DNA of 54,960 bases from Verrucomicrobiaceae bacterium (GTDB taxonomy: Bacteria > Verrucomicrobiota > Verrucomicrobiia > Verrucomicrobiales > Verrucomicrobiaceae), in the NCBI GenBank assembly GCA_027487315.1, contig JAIYDW010000055.1, forward strand, positions 1-54,960, read 5' to 3'. The translations under genes and the position numbers were made by a program. Positions 41,827 through 49,166 of the stretch are shown piece by piece (the first letter of the stretch is position 1; each line of letters begins with the position of its first letter). Below the pieces are notes generated by a model. It saw nothing but the letters and a program-made list of their open reading frames with translations. It was not told the origin of the DNA and ran no database searches.

Positions 41827-43566
41827 ATGTCCGATTCCCAGCCCACCCGCAAAACCCCCGAACAACTCCGCTCCTACCGCTGGTACGGCCGCGACGAACT
41901 CCGCTCCTTCGGCCACCGCTCCCGCGCCAAACAAGCCGGCTGGGGCGCCGAAGACTACGTCGGCAAACCCATCATCGGCATCCTCAACACCTGGAGCGAT
42001 CTCAACTCCTGTCACATGCACCTCCGCCTCACCGCCGACGCCGTCAAACGCGGCATCCTCCAGGCCGGAGGCCACCCCATGGAGATCCCCGTCATGTCCG
42101 TCGGCGAGATGCTCACCAAACCCACCGCCATGTTCCATCGCAACTTCCTCGCCATGGAAACCGAGGAAGTCCTCCGCGCCCACCCCATCGACGGCGCCGT
42201 CCTCCTCGGCGGCTGTGACAAATCCACCCCCGGCCTCCTCATGGGAGCCTTCTCCGCCGACATCCCTGTCATCTACATGCCCTGCGGCCCCATGATGAAA
42301 GGCAACTGGCGCGGCACCACCCTCGGCTCCGGCTCCGACGTCTGGAAATACTGGGACGAAAAACGTGCCGGCAACCTCTCCTGGGACGAATGGTGCGAGA
42401 TCGAAGACGGCATCGCCCGCTCCCCCGGCCACTGCATGACCATGGGCACCGCCTCCACCCTCACCGCCCTCGCCGAAACCCTCGGCCTCGTCCTCCCCGG
42501 CGCCTCCTCCATCCCCGCCGTCGACAGCGCCCACACCCGCATGGCCGCCGCCGCCGGCCGCCAAATCATCGAGAACACCTGGCTCGACCGCAAACCCTCC
42601 ACCATCGTCGACTCACGCTCCTTCGAAAACGCCATCGCCGTCGACATGGCCCTCGGCGGCTCCACCAACGCCATTGTCCACCTCGTCGCCATGGCCGGAC
42701 GCCTCGGCATCAAACTCCCCCTCGACAAGTTCGACGAAATCTCCCGCCGCGTTCCCCTCCTCGCCAACCTCCGCCCCGCCGGCCAATACCTCATGGAAGA
42801 GTTCTTCCTCGCCGGTGGCCTCCCCGCCCTCCTCCACGGCATGCAGGACCTCCTCCACACCGACGTCCCCACCATCACCGGCAAAACCCTCGGCGAAAAC
42901 ATCGCCTCCGCCATCACCCACAATCCCGACGTCATCCGCCCCCTGTCCAACCCCATCCAACCCGATGGCGGCACCGCCATCCTCCGCGGCAACCTCTGCC
43001 CCGACGGCGCCGTCATCAAACACGCCGCCGCCACCCCGCACCTCTGCACCCACACCGGCCCCGCCCTCGTCTTCGACTCCTACCCCGCCATGAAAGCCGC
43101 CGTCGAGGACATGGACCTCGACGTCACCCCGGACACCGTCCTCATCCTCCGCAACGCCGGACCCGTCGGCGCTCCCGGCATGCCTGAATGGGGCCAGCTC
43201 CCCATCCCGAAAAAACTCATCCTGCAAGGCGTGCGCGACATGGTTCGCCTCAGCGACTGCCGCATGTCCGGCACCTCTTACGGCGCCTGCGCCCTCCACA
43301 TCGCCCCCGAATCCGCCATCGGCGGCCCCCTTGCCCTCGTCCAAAATGGCGACCTCATCACCCTCGACGTCCCCAACCGCAAATTGCACCTCCACGTCAG
43401 CGACGAAGACCTCGCCACCCGCCGCGCCGCCTGGAAACCCGCCCCCCCACGCTACCACCGCGGCTACCCCAAACTCTACGTCGAACACGTCACCCAATCC
43501 AACGAAGGCGCCGACTTCGACTTCCTCCAACACGGCCCCGCCCTCCCCGAACCCGAAATCTTCTAA
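41827..43566 (+). CDS. IlvD/Edd family sugar-acid dehydratase (arabinonate/galactonate type)
   Basis: A 579-residue 2Fe-2S dehydratase of the IlvD/Edd family. Ligand cysteines are Cys62 (LNSCHMH), Cys130 (GGCDKSTPG) and Cys203 (GHCMTMGTAS). The N-terminus SYRWYGRDELRSFGHR and the block MPCGPMMKGNWRG are characteristic of the L-arabinonate/pentonate dehydratase branch rather than dihydroxy-acid dehydratase. Start at ATG 41827, where homology begins. Followed by VOC and DapA-like genes, it probably dehydrates an aldonate to a 2-keto-3-deoxy acid. Confidence 0.85.
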   Translation: MSDSQPTRKTPEQLRSYRWYGRDELRSFGHRSRAKQAGWGAEDYVGKPIIGILNTWSDLNSCHMHLRLTADAVKRGILQAGGHPMEIPVMSVGEMLTKPTAMFHRNFLAMETEEVLRAHPIDGAVLLGGCDKSTPGLLMGAFSADIPVIYMPCGPMMKGNWRGTTLGSGSDVWKYWDEKRAGNLSWDEWCEIEDGIARSPGHCMTMGTASTLTALAETLGLVLPGASSIPAVDSAHTRMAAAAGRQIIENTWLDRKPSTIVDSRSFENAIAVDMALGGSTNAIVHLVAMAGRLGIKLPLDKFDEISRRVPLLANLRPAGQYLMEEFFLAGGLPALLHGMQDLLHTDVPTITGKTLGENIASAITHNPDVIRPLSNPIQPDGGTAILRGNLCPDGAVIKHAAATPHLCTHTGPALVFDSYPAMKAAVEDMDLDVTPDTVLILRNAGPVGAPGMPEWGQLPIPKKLILQGVRDMVRLSDCRMSGTSYGACALHIAPESAIGGPLALVQNGDLITLDVPNRKLHLHVSDEDLATRRAAWKPAPPRYHRGYPKLYVEHVTQSNEGADFDFLQHGPALPEPEIF

Positions 43567-43611
43567 CCCTTTCCCTATCCCCCCGCCCTCACCTGTGCCA
43601 CAGCTACTCCC

Positions 43612-43959
43612 ATGCAAGTAGAACGCCTCAAATACATCATCTGGGCCGCCGATACCGATCGCGCCATCGCCTTTTACACCCAGGTCTTCGGTGCCACCAT
43701 CCTCCGTCAAAATCCCGCCATCACGGAAATCGAAATCGCCAATGGCGTCATCGGCATTCATGGCGGCGGCGAAGGCAACCGCACCTGGACTGGACTTAGC
43801 TTCCAGGTCCCCGATGTCATCTCAGGCGCCGCCGAAGTCACCGCCGCCGGTGGCCAGCTCACCCGCGAACCCCAACCCGAAAACGACGAACCACCCCACC
43901 TCGCCATGTGTATGGACACCGAAGGCAACGAGTTCATGCTCACCCGCAAACGCCACTAA
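43612..43959 (+). CDS. VOC family protein
   Basis: A 115-residue single vicinal-oxygen-chelate domain: DTDRAIAFYTQVFGATILR at the first beta-alpha-beta and MDTEGNEFMLTRKR at the C-terminus, with Glu in the expected metal position of the last strand. VOC proteins include lyases, isomerases and resistance proteins. Between two sugar-acid genes it may act on a pathway intermediate; the substrate is not known. Confidence 0.8.
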   Translation: MQVERLKYIIWAADTDRAIAFYTQVFGATILRQNPAITEIEIANGVIGIHGGGEGNRTWTGLSFQVPDVISGAAEVTAAGGQLTREPQPENDEPPHLAMCMDTEGNEFMLTRKRH

Positions 43960-44006
43960 CCGTTCTTGCAATCCCCCGCTCCCTAGCTTTAAAACCCTCC
44001 TCTCCG

Positions 44007-44930
44007 ATGCAAACCACCACCATCACTCCCGCCGACCTCCGCCGCTCCGTCATCGCCGTCCCCCCGCTCTGCCGCAACGCCGATTACTCCCTCGCCGACG
44101 CTGAAAACACCAAGCTCATCCGCCACATGGAGTCCGGCGGCATCAGCATCCTCCTCTACGGCGGCAATGCTAACTTCTACAACATCGCCGTCAGCGAATA
44201 CGCCCAACTCCTCTCTTTCCTCGCCACCACCGCCGCCCCCGACACCCTCGTCGTCCCCGCCGTCGGCCCCCTCTACGGAACCATGATGGACCAGGCCGCC
44301 ATCCTCCGGGACTTCCAGTTCCCCACCGCCATGGTCCTCCCCACCCTCTTCCCCTCCAAACCCGAGGGCGTCGCCACCGGCATCCGTCACTTCGTCGAAA
44401 AAGCCGGCATCCCCGCCGTCCTCTACATGAAGGACCCCTCCTACATCACCCCCGAACTCGCCGCCTCCCTCGTCGACGACGGCCTCATCTCCTGGATCAA
44501 ATACGCCATCGTCCGCGAAGACCCCGCCGATGACCCCATCCTTCGCGAACTCGTGGGCCTCGTGAACCCCGAAATCATCGTCAGCGGCATCGGTGAGCAA
44601 CCCGCCCTCGTCCACCTCCGCGACTTCGGCATCAACGGCTTCACCGCCGGCTGCGTCTGCGTCGCCCCCACCCTCTCCACCCAAATGATGCACGCCATCC
44701 ACGCCGGTGACGAAACCCGCGCCGAAGACCTCCGCAAACAGTTCCTCCCCCTCGAAGACCTCCGCAACGCCCACAGCCCCATCCTCGTCCTCCACCACGC
44801 CGTCGCCCTCGCCGGCATCGCCGACACCGGCCCCGTCCTCCCCCTCCTCACCAGCCTCCCCGGAGACCTCATCGCCCCCATCGACGAAGCCGCCAAATCC
44901 CTCCTAGCCCTCGAACTCGCCGCCCGCTAA
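44007..44930 (+). CDS. dihydrodipicolinate synthase-family lyase (DapA-like)
   Basis: A 307-residue TIM-barrel Schiff-base lyase. Tyr140 (AVLYMKDP) and Lys165 (ISWIKYAIV) fill the usual catalytic Tyr and Lys positions; GGNANFYNI replaces the usual GTTGE nucleophile loop. This resembles the 2-keto-3-deoxy-sugar-acid dehydratase/aldolase branch of the family more than true DapA. Start at ATG 44007; the frame continues upstream into the VOC gene. Third member of the sugar-acid cluster. Confidence 0.8.
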   Translation: MQTTTITPADLRRSVIAVPPLCRNADYSLADAENTKLIRHMESGGISILLYGGNANFYNIAVSEYAQLLSFLATTAAPDTLVVPAVGPLYGTMMDQAAILRDFQFPTAMVLPTLFPSKPEGVATGIRHFVEKAGIPAVLYMKDPSYITPELAASLVDDGLISWIKYAIVREDPADDPILRELVGLVNPEIIVSGIGEQPALVHLRDFGINGFTAGCVCVAPTLSTQMMHAIHAGDETRAEDLRKQFLPLEDLRNAHSPILVLHHAVALAGIADTGPVLPLLTSLPGDLIAPIDEAAKSLLALELAAR

Positions 44931-44965
44931 ACGCCCCCTCCCCAAGCGCCGCGCACTTAACGTAC

Positions 44966-44984
44966 CACGCCTGTCCCAGGCGTG
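44966..44984. terminator. hairpin CACGCCTG-TCC-CAGGCGTG
   Basis: A perfect 8-bp stem with a TCC loop between the convergent DapA-like and RluA-type genes. It ends two bases before the RluA-type stop codon. Same loop and design as the hairpin at 41437-41457. A bidirectional terminator role fits; no T-run follows. Confidence 0.5.
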
Positions 44985-44986
44985 TG

Positions 44987-45865
44987 TCACTTCCCACTCA
45001 AAAGCCGCGCCAGATCCCCCGGCAACTCCGACTCAAACACCATCACCTCCCCGGTGATCGGGTGCTTGATCTTCAGCCCCGAAGAATGCAGCGCCAGCCG
45101 CTCATCCTCCACCCCGGACGGATGATACTTCGGATCCCCCACCACCGGGCACCCGATCTCCGCCAACTGCACCCGAATCTGGTGCCGCCTCCCCGTCTCC
45201 AGCGTCAACTCCACTAGCGCACGCTTCGCCGTCGCCTGCTTCACCACATAGTGCGTCACCGCCTCCCGCGTCACCTCGCTCGCCTTCGTGCTCCGCACTC
45301 GATACGGATTCGTCTCGTCCAAATGACTCCGCAGCGTCCCTTTATCCGCCTTCGGCCGCCCATCCACCACCGCCAGATACTTCTTCTCACATTGATTCCA
45401 GTTCGCCTGCAAAGCCCGCTTCGCCACCTCCGTCCGCGCAAACACCATCAGCCCTGACGTCTCCCGGTCCAGCCGGTGCACAATCCAAACCCGCGCCCCC
45501 CGCCCCCGCTGTGTCTGCCTCACATAGTCCATCAGTTTCGCATACACCGTCGCCTCCTGCTCCGCCTTCGTCGCGATCGACAACAAATTCGCCGGCTTCT
45601 CGATCACCATCAAAGCCTCATCCTCATGCACAATCTTCATCCCCGACGGCAACCTGGGACCCGTCACCGGCTTGCTCTTCGGATCCAGCAGCACCACATC
45701 CCCGGGCTTGATCGCATGATCCCCCCGCACCATCACCCGCCCATTCACCCGCACCCCCTCAAACTTCAGCCACTGCCTCACCTTCGTCCGCTTCACCTCC
45801 GGCAACTTGTCGAAAAGAAAACTCAACAGCGCCCCCGCCTCCGTCACTTGAAAAGACCCATTCAT
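44987..45865 (-). CDS. RluA family pseudouridine synthase
   Basis: A 292-residue rRNA/tRNA pseudouridine synthase. An S4-like RNA-binding domain (about residues 1-60) precedes the catalytic domain with HRLDRETSG (130-138, catalytic Asp133) and the end strand RRHQIRVQLAEIGCPVVGD. The ATG at 45865 gives a normal RluA-family N-terminus; an upstream start would overlap the next gene. The target uridine cannot be told from sequence. Confidence 0.88.
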   Translation of the reverse strand: MNGSFQVTEAGALLSFLFDKLPEVKRTKVRQWLKFEGVRVNGRVMVRGDHAIKPGDVVLLDPKSKPVTGPRLPSGMKIVHEDEALMVIEKPANLLSIATKAEQEATVYAKLMDYVRQTQRGRGARVWIVHRLDRETSGLMVFARTEVAKRALQANWNQCEKKYLAVVDGRPKADKGTLRSHLDETNPYRVRSTKASEVTREAVTHYVVKQATAKRALVELTLETGRRHQIRVQLAEIGCPVVGDPKYHPSGVEDERLALHSSGLKIKHPITGEVMVFESELPGDLARLLSGK

Positions 45866-45884
45866 CAGAAAAAAAATCAAACCC

Positions 45885-46970
45885 TCACAGCGCCGGCAAA
45901 GGAGCCAAATCCACCACCGGACTCGTCTCCCCACTCACCAATTCACTCTCCACAGCACCCGCCACACGCACCATCTCATCTAGCCGCACCCGCACCGTCT
46001 CCACCAGCGCCCCACACCCCCGTGGAAACCGCAGCGTCACCAGTCTCGACGCCGTCTGCACGACCACGTGATCACTTAGCAGCCGCGACTCCACCTCCAC
46101 CCGCGCCCCATCCAAAGGCAAAGGCATCACCATGTCTCGGAACATCCCGCGCAGCACCAGCAGCGCCCCGCCACCCTTCCTCGCCACCACCAGCGTCTTC
46201 ACATTCGGCTTCATCCCGCGCATCCCCTTACTCTTCCCCGTCAAGCACTCCACCGTCCACGCCACATCATGCTCCGCCGTGTCAGACTTCACCGCCAGCA
46301 ACCCCAGCACATCCACCGGCAGTTCCGCCTTCAACTCCACCATCCCCGCACCCGTCTCCCGCTGCCCCGGCATCCGCACCTTGTTCCAAACCAGCCACAA
46401 CGTCGAACGTATCACCCTCACCAATCTCGGAAACACCATCCACAAAAGGATCAGGATCCCCAGGAACACCCCAAACGCCACCACCGGATTCAACAGCACC
46501 AACGCCATCCCGCCGACCACCCCCACATCTTCCGCCAAACTCATCGACACATTCGTAAACGGCTCAGGCGAATGATTGATCAACAACCGCGACCCCGCCT
46601 TCGCACTGTGCATCGTCATCGCCGCACTCCCCGCCGCAAGCGCCGCCACCACCTCCATATACGGCGGCATCTCACCCAAAGCCTGCAACGCCAGCAGCGT
46701 CCCCCCCACCGGACGGATCACCGTATGCACACTGTCCCACAGCGAATCCACCCACGGCACCTTGTCCGCAAAAAACTCCATCACAAAAAACACCCCCGCC
46801 ACCGCCAACACCCACGGATGCCCCAACGCCTCAAAATGCGCATAACTCCCCGCCAACTCCACCCACCCCATCCGAATCGCCAACCCGGCGATCAAGACCG
46901 TCAAATACAAATTCACCCCCGCCAGCGACGCCAAGCCGAGAGCCACTCCGAGTTGTTCGATCATTTCCAT
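45885..46970 (-). CDS. DUF4126 family membrane protein
   Basis: A 361-residue protein. The N-terminal two-thirds have several membrane helices (GVALGLASLAGVNLYLTVLI, HPWVLAVAGVFFVMEFFADK), the DUF4126 pattern with DKVPWVDSLWDSVHTVIRPV and GSAAMTMHSAKAGSR. The C-terminal third (about 240-361) is soluble and unlike other DUF4126 proteins. Function unknown. The start lies 58 bases from a heptad repeat array. Confidence 0.82.
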   Translation of the reverse strand: MEMIEQLGVALGLASLAGVNLYLTVLIAGLAIRMGWVELAGSYAHFEALGHPWVLAVAGVFFVMEFFADKVPWVDSLWDSVHTVIRPVGGTLLALQALGEMPPYMEVVAALAAGSAAMTMHSAKAGSRLLINHSPEPFTNVSMSLAEDVGVVGGMALVLLNPVVAFGVFLGILILLWMVFPRLVRVIRSTLWLVWNKVRMPGQRETGAGMVELKAELPVDVLGLLAVKSDTAEHDVAWTVECLTGKSKGMRGMKPNVKTLVVARKGGGALLVLRGMFRDMVMPLPLDGARVEVESRLLSDHVVVQTASRLVTLRFPRGCGALVETVRVRLDEMVRVAGAVESELVSGETSPVVDLAPLPAL

Positions 46971-47028
46971 GCTTCTCCCATAACACGTCCCCCCCTCCCC
47001 CGCGATTGCAAGTCTTCAAATTTTTTAC

Positions 47029-47084
47029 AATCCGCAATCCGCAATCCGCAATCCAAAATCCAAAATCCAAAATCCAAAATCCCC
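47029..47084 (+). repeat. eight AATCCGC/AATCCAA heptads
   Basis: Three AATCCGC, four AATCCAA and one AATCCCC in perfect tandem, 56 bases. It follows the stop codon of the minus-strand gene ending at 47087 and precedes the DUF4126 gene. The longest and most regular of the three heptad arrays. Confidence 0.85.
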
Positions 47085-47086
47085 CC

Positions 47087-47575
47087 TCACCGCGGCGGTC
47101 GATACTTGATGATGTTCCGATGATACACCTCGCACTCCTTCTTGTGCATCCAAATCGAAAACCAAAACAACGCCGCCGTCCCCATCACCATCACCCCCAC
47201 AAACCACTTCCCCTTGCCAGCCAACTGCAACACCAGCGTCACCGCCCCGGCCACCGCCAGCGTGTAGTAAAGCCAGTTGTACCGCTTCCTCCGGTCAGTT
47301 TGATCTTGAATCAAAGGCCCCAAGGTCGGGTCTCGTGTCGCCAAAATTCGGGGTGACGCCTCCTCCCTCAAAATCTGATACGGCCACACACTCGCACAAC
47401 TCAGCGTGATCACCAAAATCGCCAACACCCGCGTCTTCCTCTCCCCCGCCAGCATCGCAAAACTCAAAAACACCAACCCAACCCCCAGCCCATAAAGCGG
47501 CAGCGACTCCAGCAGCAAATGCAGATACTCCGGATCACAGATACTGCTCCAAAGATGAATCAGTTCGTCCCACAT
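47087..47575 (-). CDS. small integral membrane protein of unknown function
   Basis: A 162-residue protein with about four hydrophobic segments (LPLYGLGVGLVFLSFAMLAG, VLAILVITLSCASVWPYQIL, TLAVAGAVTLVLQLAG, VGVMVMGTAALFWFSIWM), a polar middle and a basic tail (HRNIIKYRPPR). No family recognised. It lies between ruvB and a heptad array, 20 bases from the ruvB stop, so it may be cotranscribed with ruvB. Confidence 0.65.
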   Translation of the reverse strand: MWDELIHLWSSICDPEYLHLLLESLPLYGLGVGLVFLSFAMLAGERKTRVLAILVITLSCASVWPYQILREEASPRILATRDPTLGPLIQDQTDRRKRYNWLYYTLAVAGAVTLVLQLAGKGKWFVGVMVMGTAALFWFSIWMHKKECEVYHRNIIKYRPPR

Positions 47576-47595
47576 AACTCAGCACGCCGATCCAA

Positions 47596-48600
47596 TCAAA
47601 ACAACTCCGTCTGCCCGCTCAATGGCGGCACCAGCCCCAGCTTCCGATACGCCGACGGCATCGCCACCCGCCCCCTCGGCGTCCGCTTGATGAACCCCTG
47701 CATCACCAAAAACGGCTCATGCACATCCTCCAGCGTCGACGCATCCTCACCCACCGCCACCGCCACCGAATTCAGTCCCACCGGCCCCCCGTCAAACTTG
47801 CTGATGATCGCCTCCAGCACCCGAATGTCCATCTCATCCAGCCCCGTCTCGTCAATGTCCCGCATCGTCAGCGCCTGCCCCGCCACCTCCTCCGTCACCA
47901 CACTCTGCGCCTTTACCTGCGCAAAATCACGCACCCACCGCAGCAAGTGATTCGCAATCCGCGGCGTCCCCCGCGACCGCCGCGCAATCTCATGCGCCCC
48001 ACCCGGATGCATCTCCACCTTCATCAACCGCGCCGACCGCATCAAAATATGCTGCAACTCCTCTGTCGTGTAATAATCCAACCGATTCGGAATCCCAAAC
48101 CGCGACCGCATCGGCGACGTCAGCATCCCCGCCCGCGTCGTCGCCCCCACCAAAGTAAACGGAGGCAAATCAATCCGGATCGTCCGTGCCTTCGGCCCCT
48201 GATCAATGATGATGTCCAACCGAAAATCCTCAATCGCCGGATACAAATACTCCTCCACACTTGGATGCAGCCGATGAATCTCATCGATAAACAGAATGTC
48301 CCGCTCCTGCAAATTCGTCAGAATCCCCGCCAAATCCCCCGCCCGCTCAATCTGCGGCCCGCTCGTCGTGTGCAGCCTCGAACCCACCGCGCTCGCAATC
48401 AAATTCGCCAGCGTCGTCTTCCCCAACCCCGGCGGTCCGCACAACAACACATGATCCAGCGACTCCTCCCGCAGCTTCGCCGCCTCCACCATCACCAGCA
48501 GTTGCTCCTTCACCTTCGTCTGCCCATGAAAGTCCGAGAAATCGGCCGGGCGCAAAGCCAGGTCAAAAGGCGAGTCGGGTTCGTTCAAGACAGGGTTCAC
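47596..48600 (-). CDS. ruvB: Holliday junction branch migration helicase RuvB
   Basis: A 334-residue RuvB, the hexameric motor that moves Holliday junctions. Walker [10 protein letters not shown], Walker [11 protein letters not shown], sensor [19 protein letters not shown] and the C-terminal winged helix ([17 protein letters not shown]) are complete. Start codon is GTG at 48600. ruvA and ruvC are not adjacent. Length is standard. Confidence 0.96.
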   Translation of the reverse strand: MNPVLNEPDSPFDLALRPADFSDFHGQTKVKEQLLVMVEAAKLREESLDHVLLCGPPGLGKTTLANLIASAVGSRLHTTSGPQIERAGDLAGILTNLQERDILFIDEIHRLHPSVEEYLYPAIEDFRLDIIIDQGPKARTIRIDLPPFTLVGATTRAGMLTSPMRSRFGIPNRLDYYTTEELQHILMRSARLMKVEMHPGGAHEIARRSRGTPRIANHLLRWVRDFAQVKAQSVVTEEVAGQALTMRDIDETGLDEMDIRVLEAIISKFDGGPVGLNSVAVAVGEDASTLEDVHEPFLVMQGFIKRTPRGRVAMPSAYRKLGLVPPLSGQTELF

Positions 48601-48686
48601 AGCAGCAAAAAGACAGTCACAGCCTAACGCCCTTCAAAGTGGGGCGCGCCACCGAAAAGAAAAGAAAGAAATCCAACTCCCACCCA

Positions 48687-49157
48687 TCAAAACCCCATCC
48701 CCACCGCAGCCCGCTGCCTCACCGCCTCATACAGCACAATCGCCGCCGCCGTCGCCAAGTTCAAACTCCGCGTCCCCACCATCGGAATCCTCAACACCCG
48801 CTCCCTATTCTCCGCCAGCATCCCATCCGGCAGCCCCCGCGTCTCAGGCCCAAACACCAGCCACACATCCTCCTCCGTAAAATCCCGGTCCCAGTAACTC
48901 TGCCCACCCTTCGTACTCAGCAAAAACAACCCACCCGCAGGCGCCCCCGACCCCTCAACAAACGCCTCCCATCCCTCCCACACCTTCAAGTCCACCTCAG
49001 CCCAGTAATCCAAACCCGCCCGCTTCAACTGCTTGTCATCCAGTGAAAACCCCAGCGGCTTGATCAAATGCAACCGCGCCCCCGTCCCCAAACTCAACCT
49101 CCCCAGCGCTCCCGTATTGTGCGGAATCTCCGGCTGATAGAGGACCAAATGAATCAT
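48687..49157 (-). CDS. trmL: tRNA (cytidine(34)-2'-O)-methyltransferase TrmL
   Basis: A 156-residue SPOUT methyltransferase that modifies the wobble nucleotide of leucine tRNAs. The N-terminal EIPHNTGALGRL and the knot motifs VFGPETRGLP and RIPMVGTRSLNLATA are the TrmL pattern (SNA replaced by ATA at the last motif). Length is standard. Nine bases from the secretin gene stop. Confidence 0.92.
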   Translation of the reverse strand: MIHLVLYQPEIPHNTGALGRLSLGTGARLHLIKPLGFSLDDKQLKRAGLDYWAEVDLKVWEGWEAFVEGSGAPAGGLFLLSTKGGQSYWDRDFTEEDVWLVFGPETRGLPDGMLAENRERVLRIPMVGTRSLNLATAAAIVLYEAVRQRAAVGMGF

Positions 49158-49166
49158 GCCCTCACC

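Noticed and set aside
42613-43761. 382-codon antisense frame over the IlvD/Edd and VOC genes
   Set aside because: Crosses two real genes and has the same antisense composition; no domain.
23388-47084. Heptad arrays as CRISPR
   Set aside because: Units are contiguous with no unique spacers and no cas genes are present.
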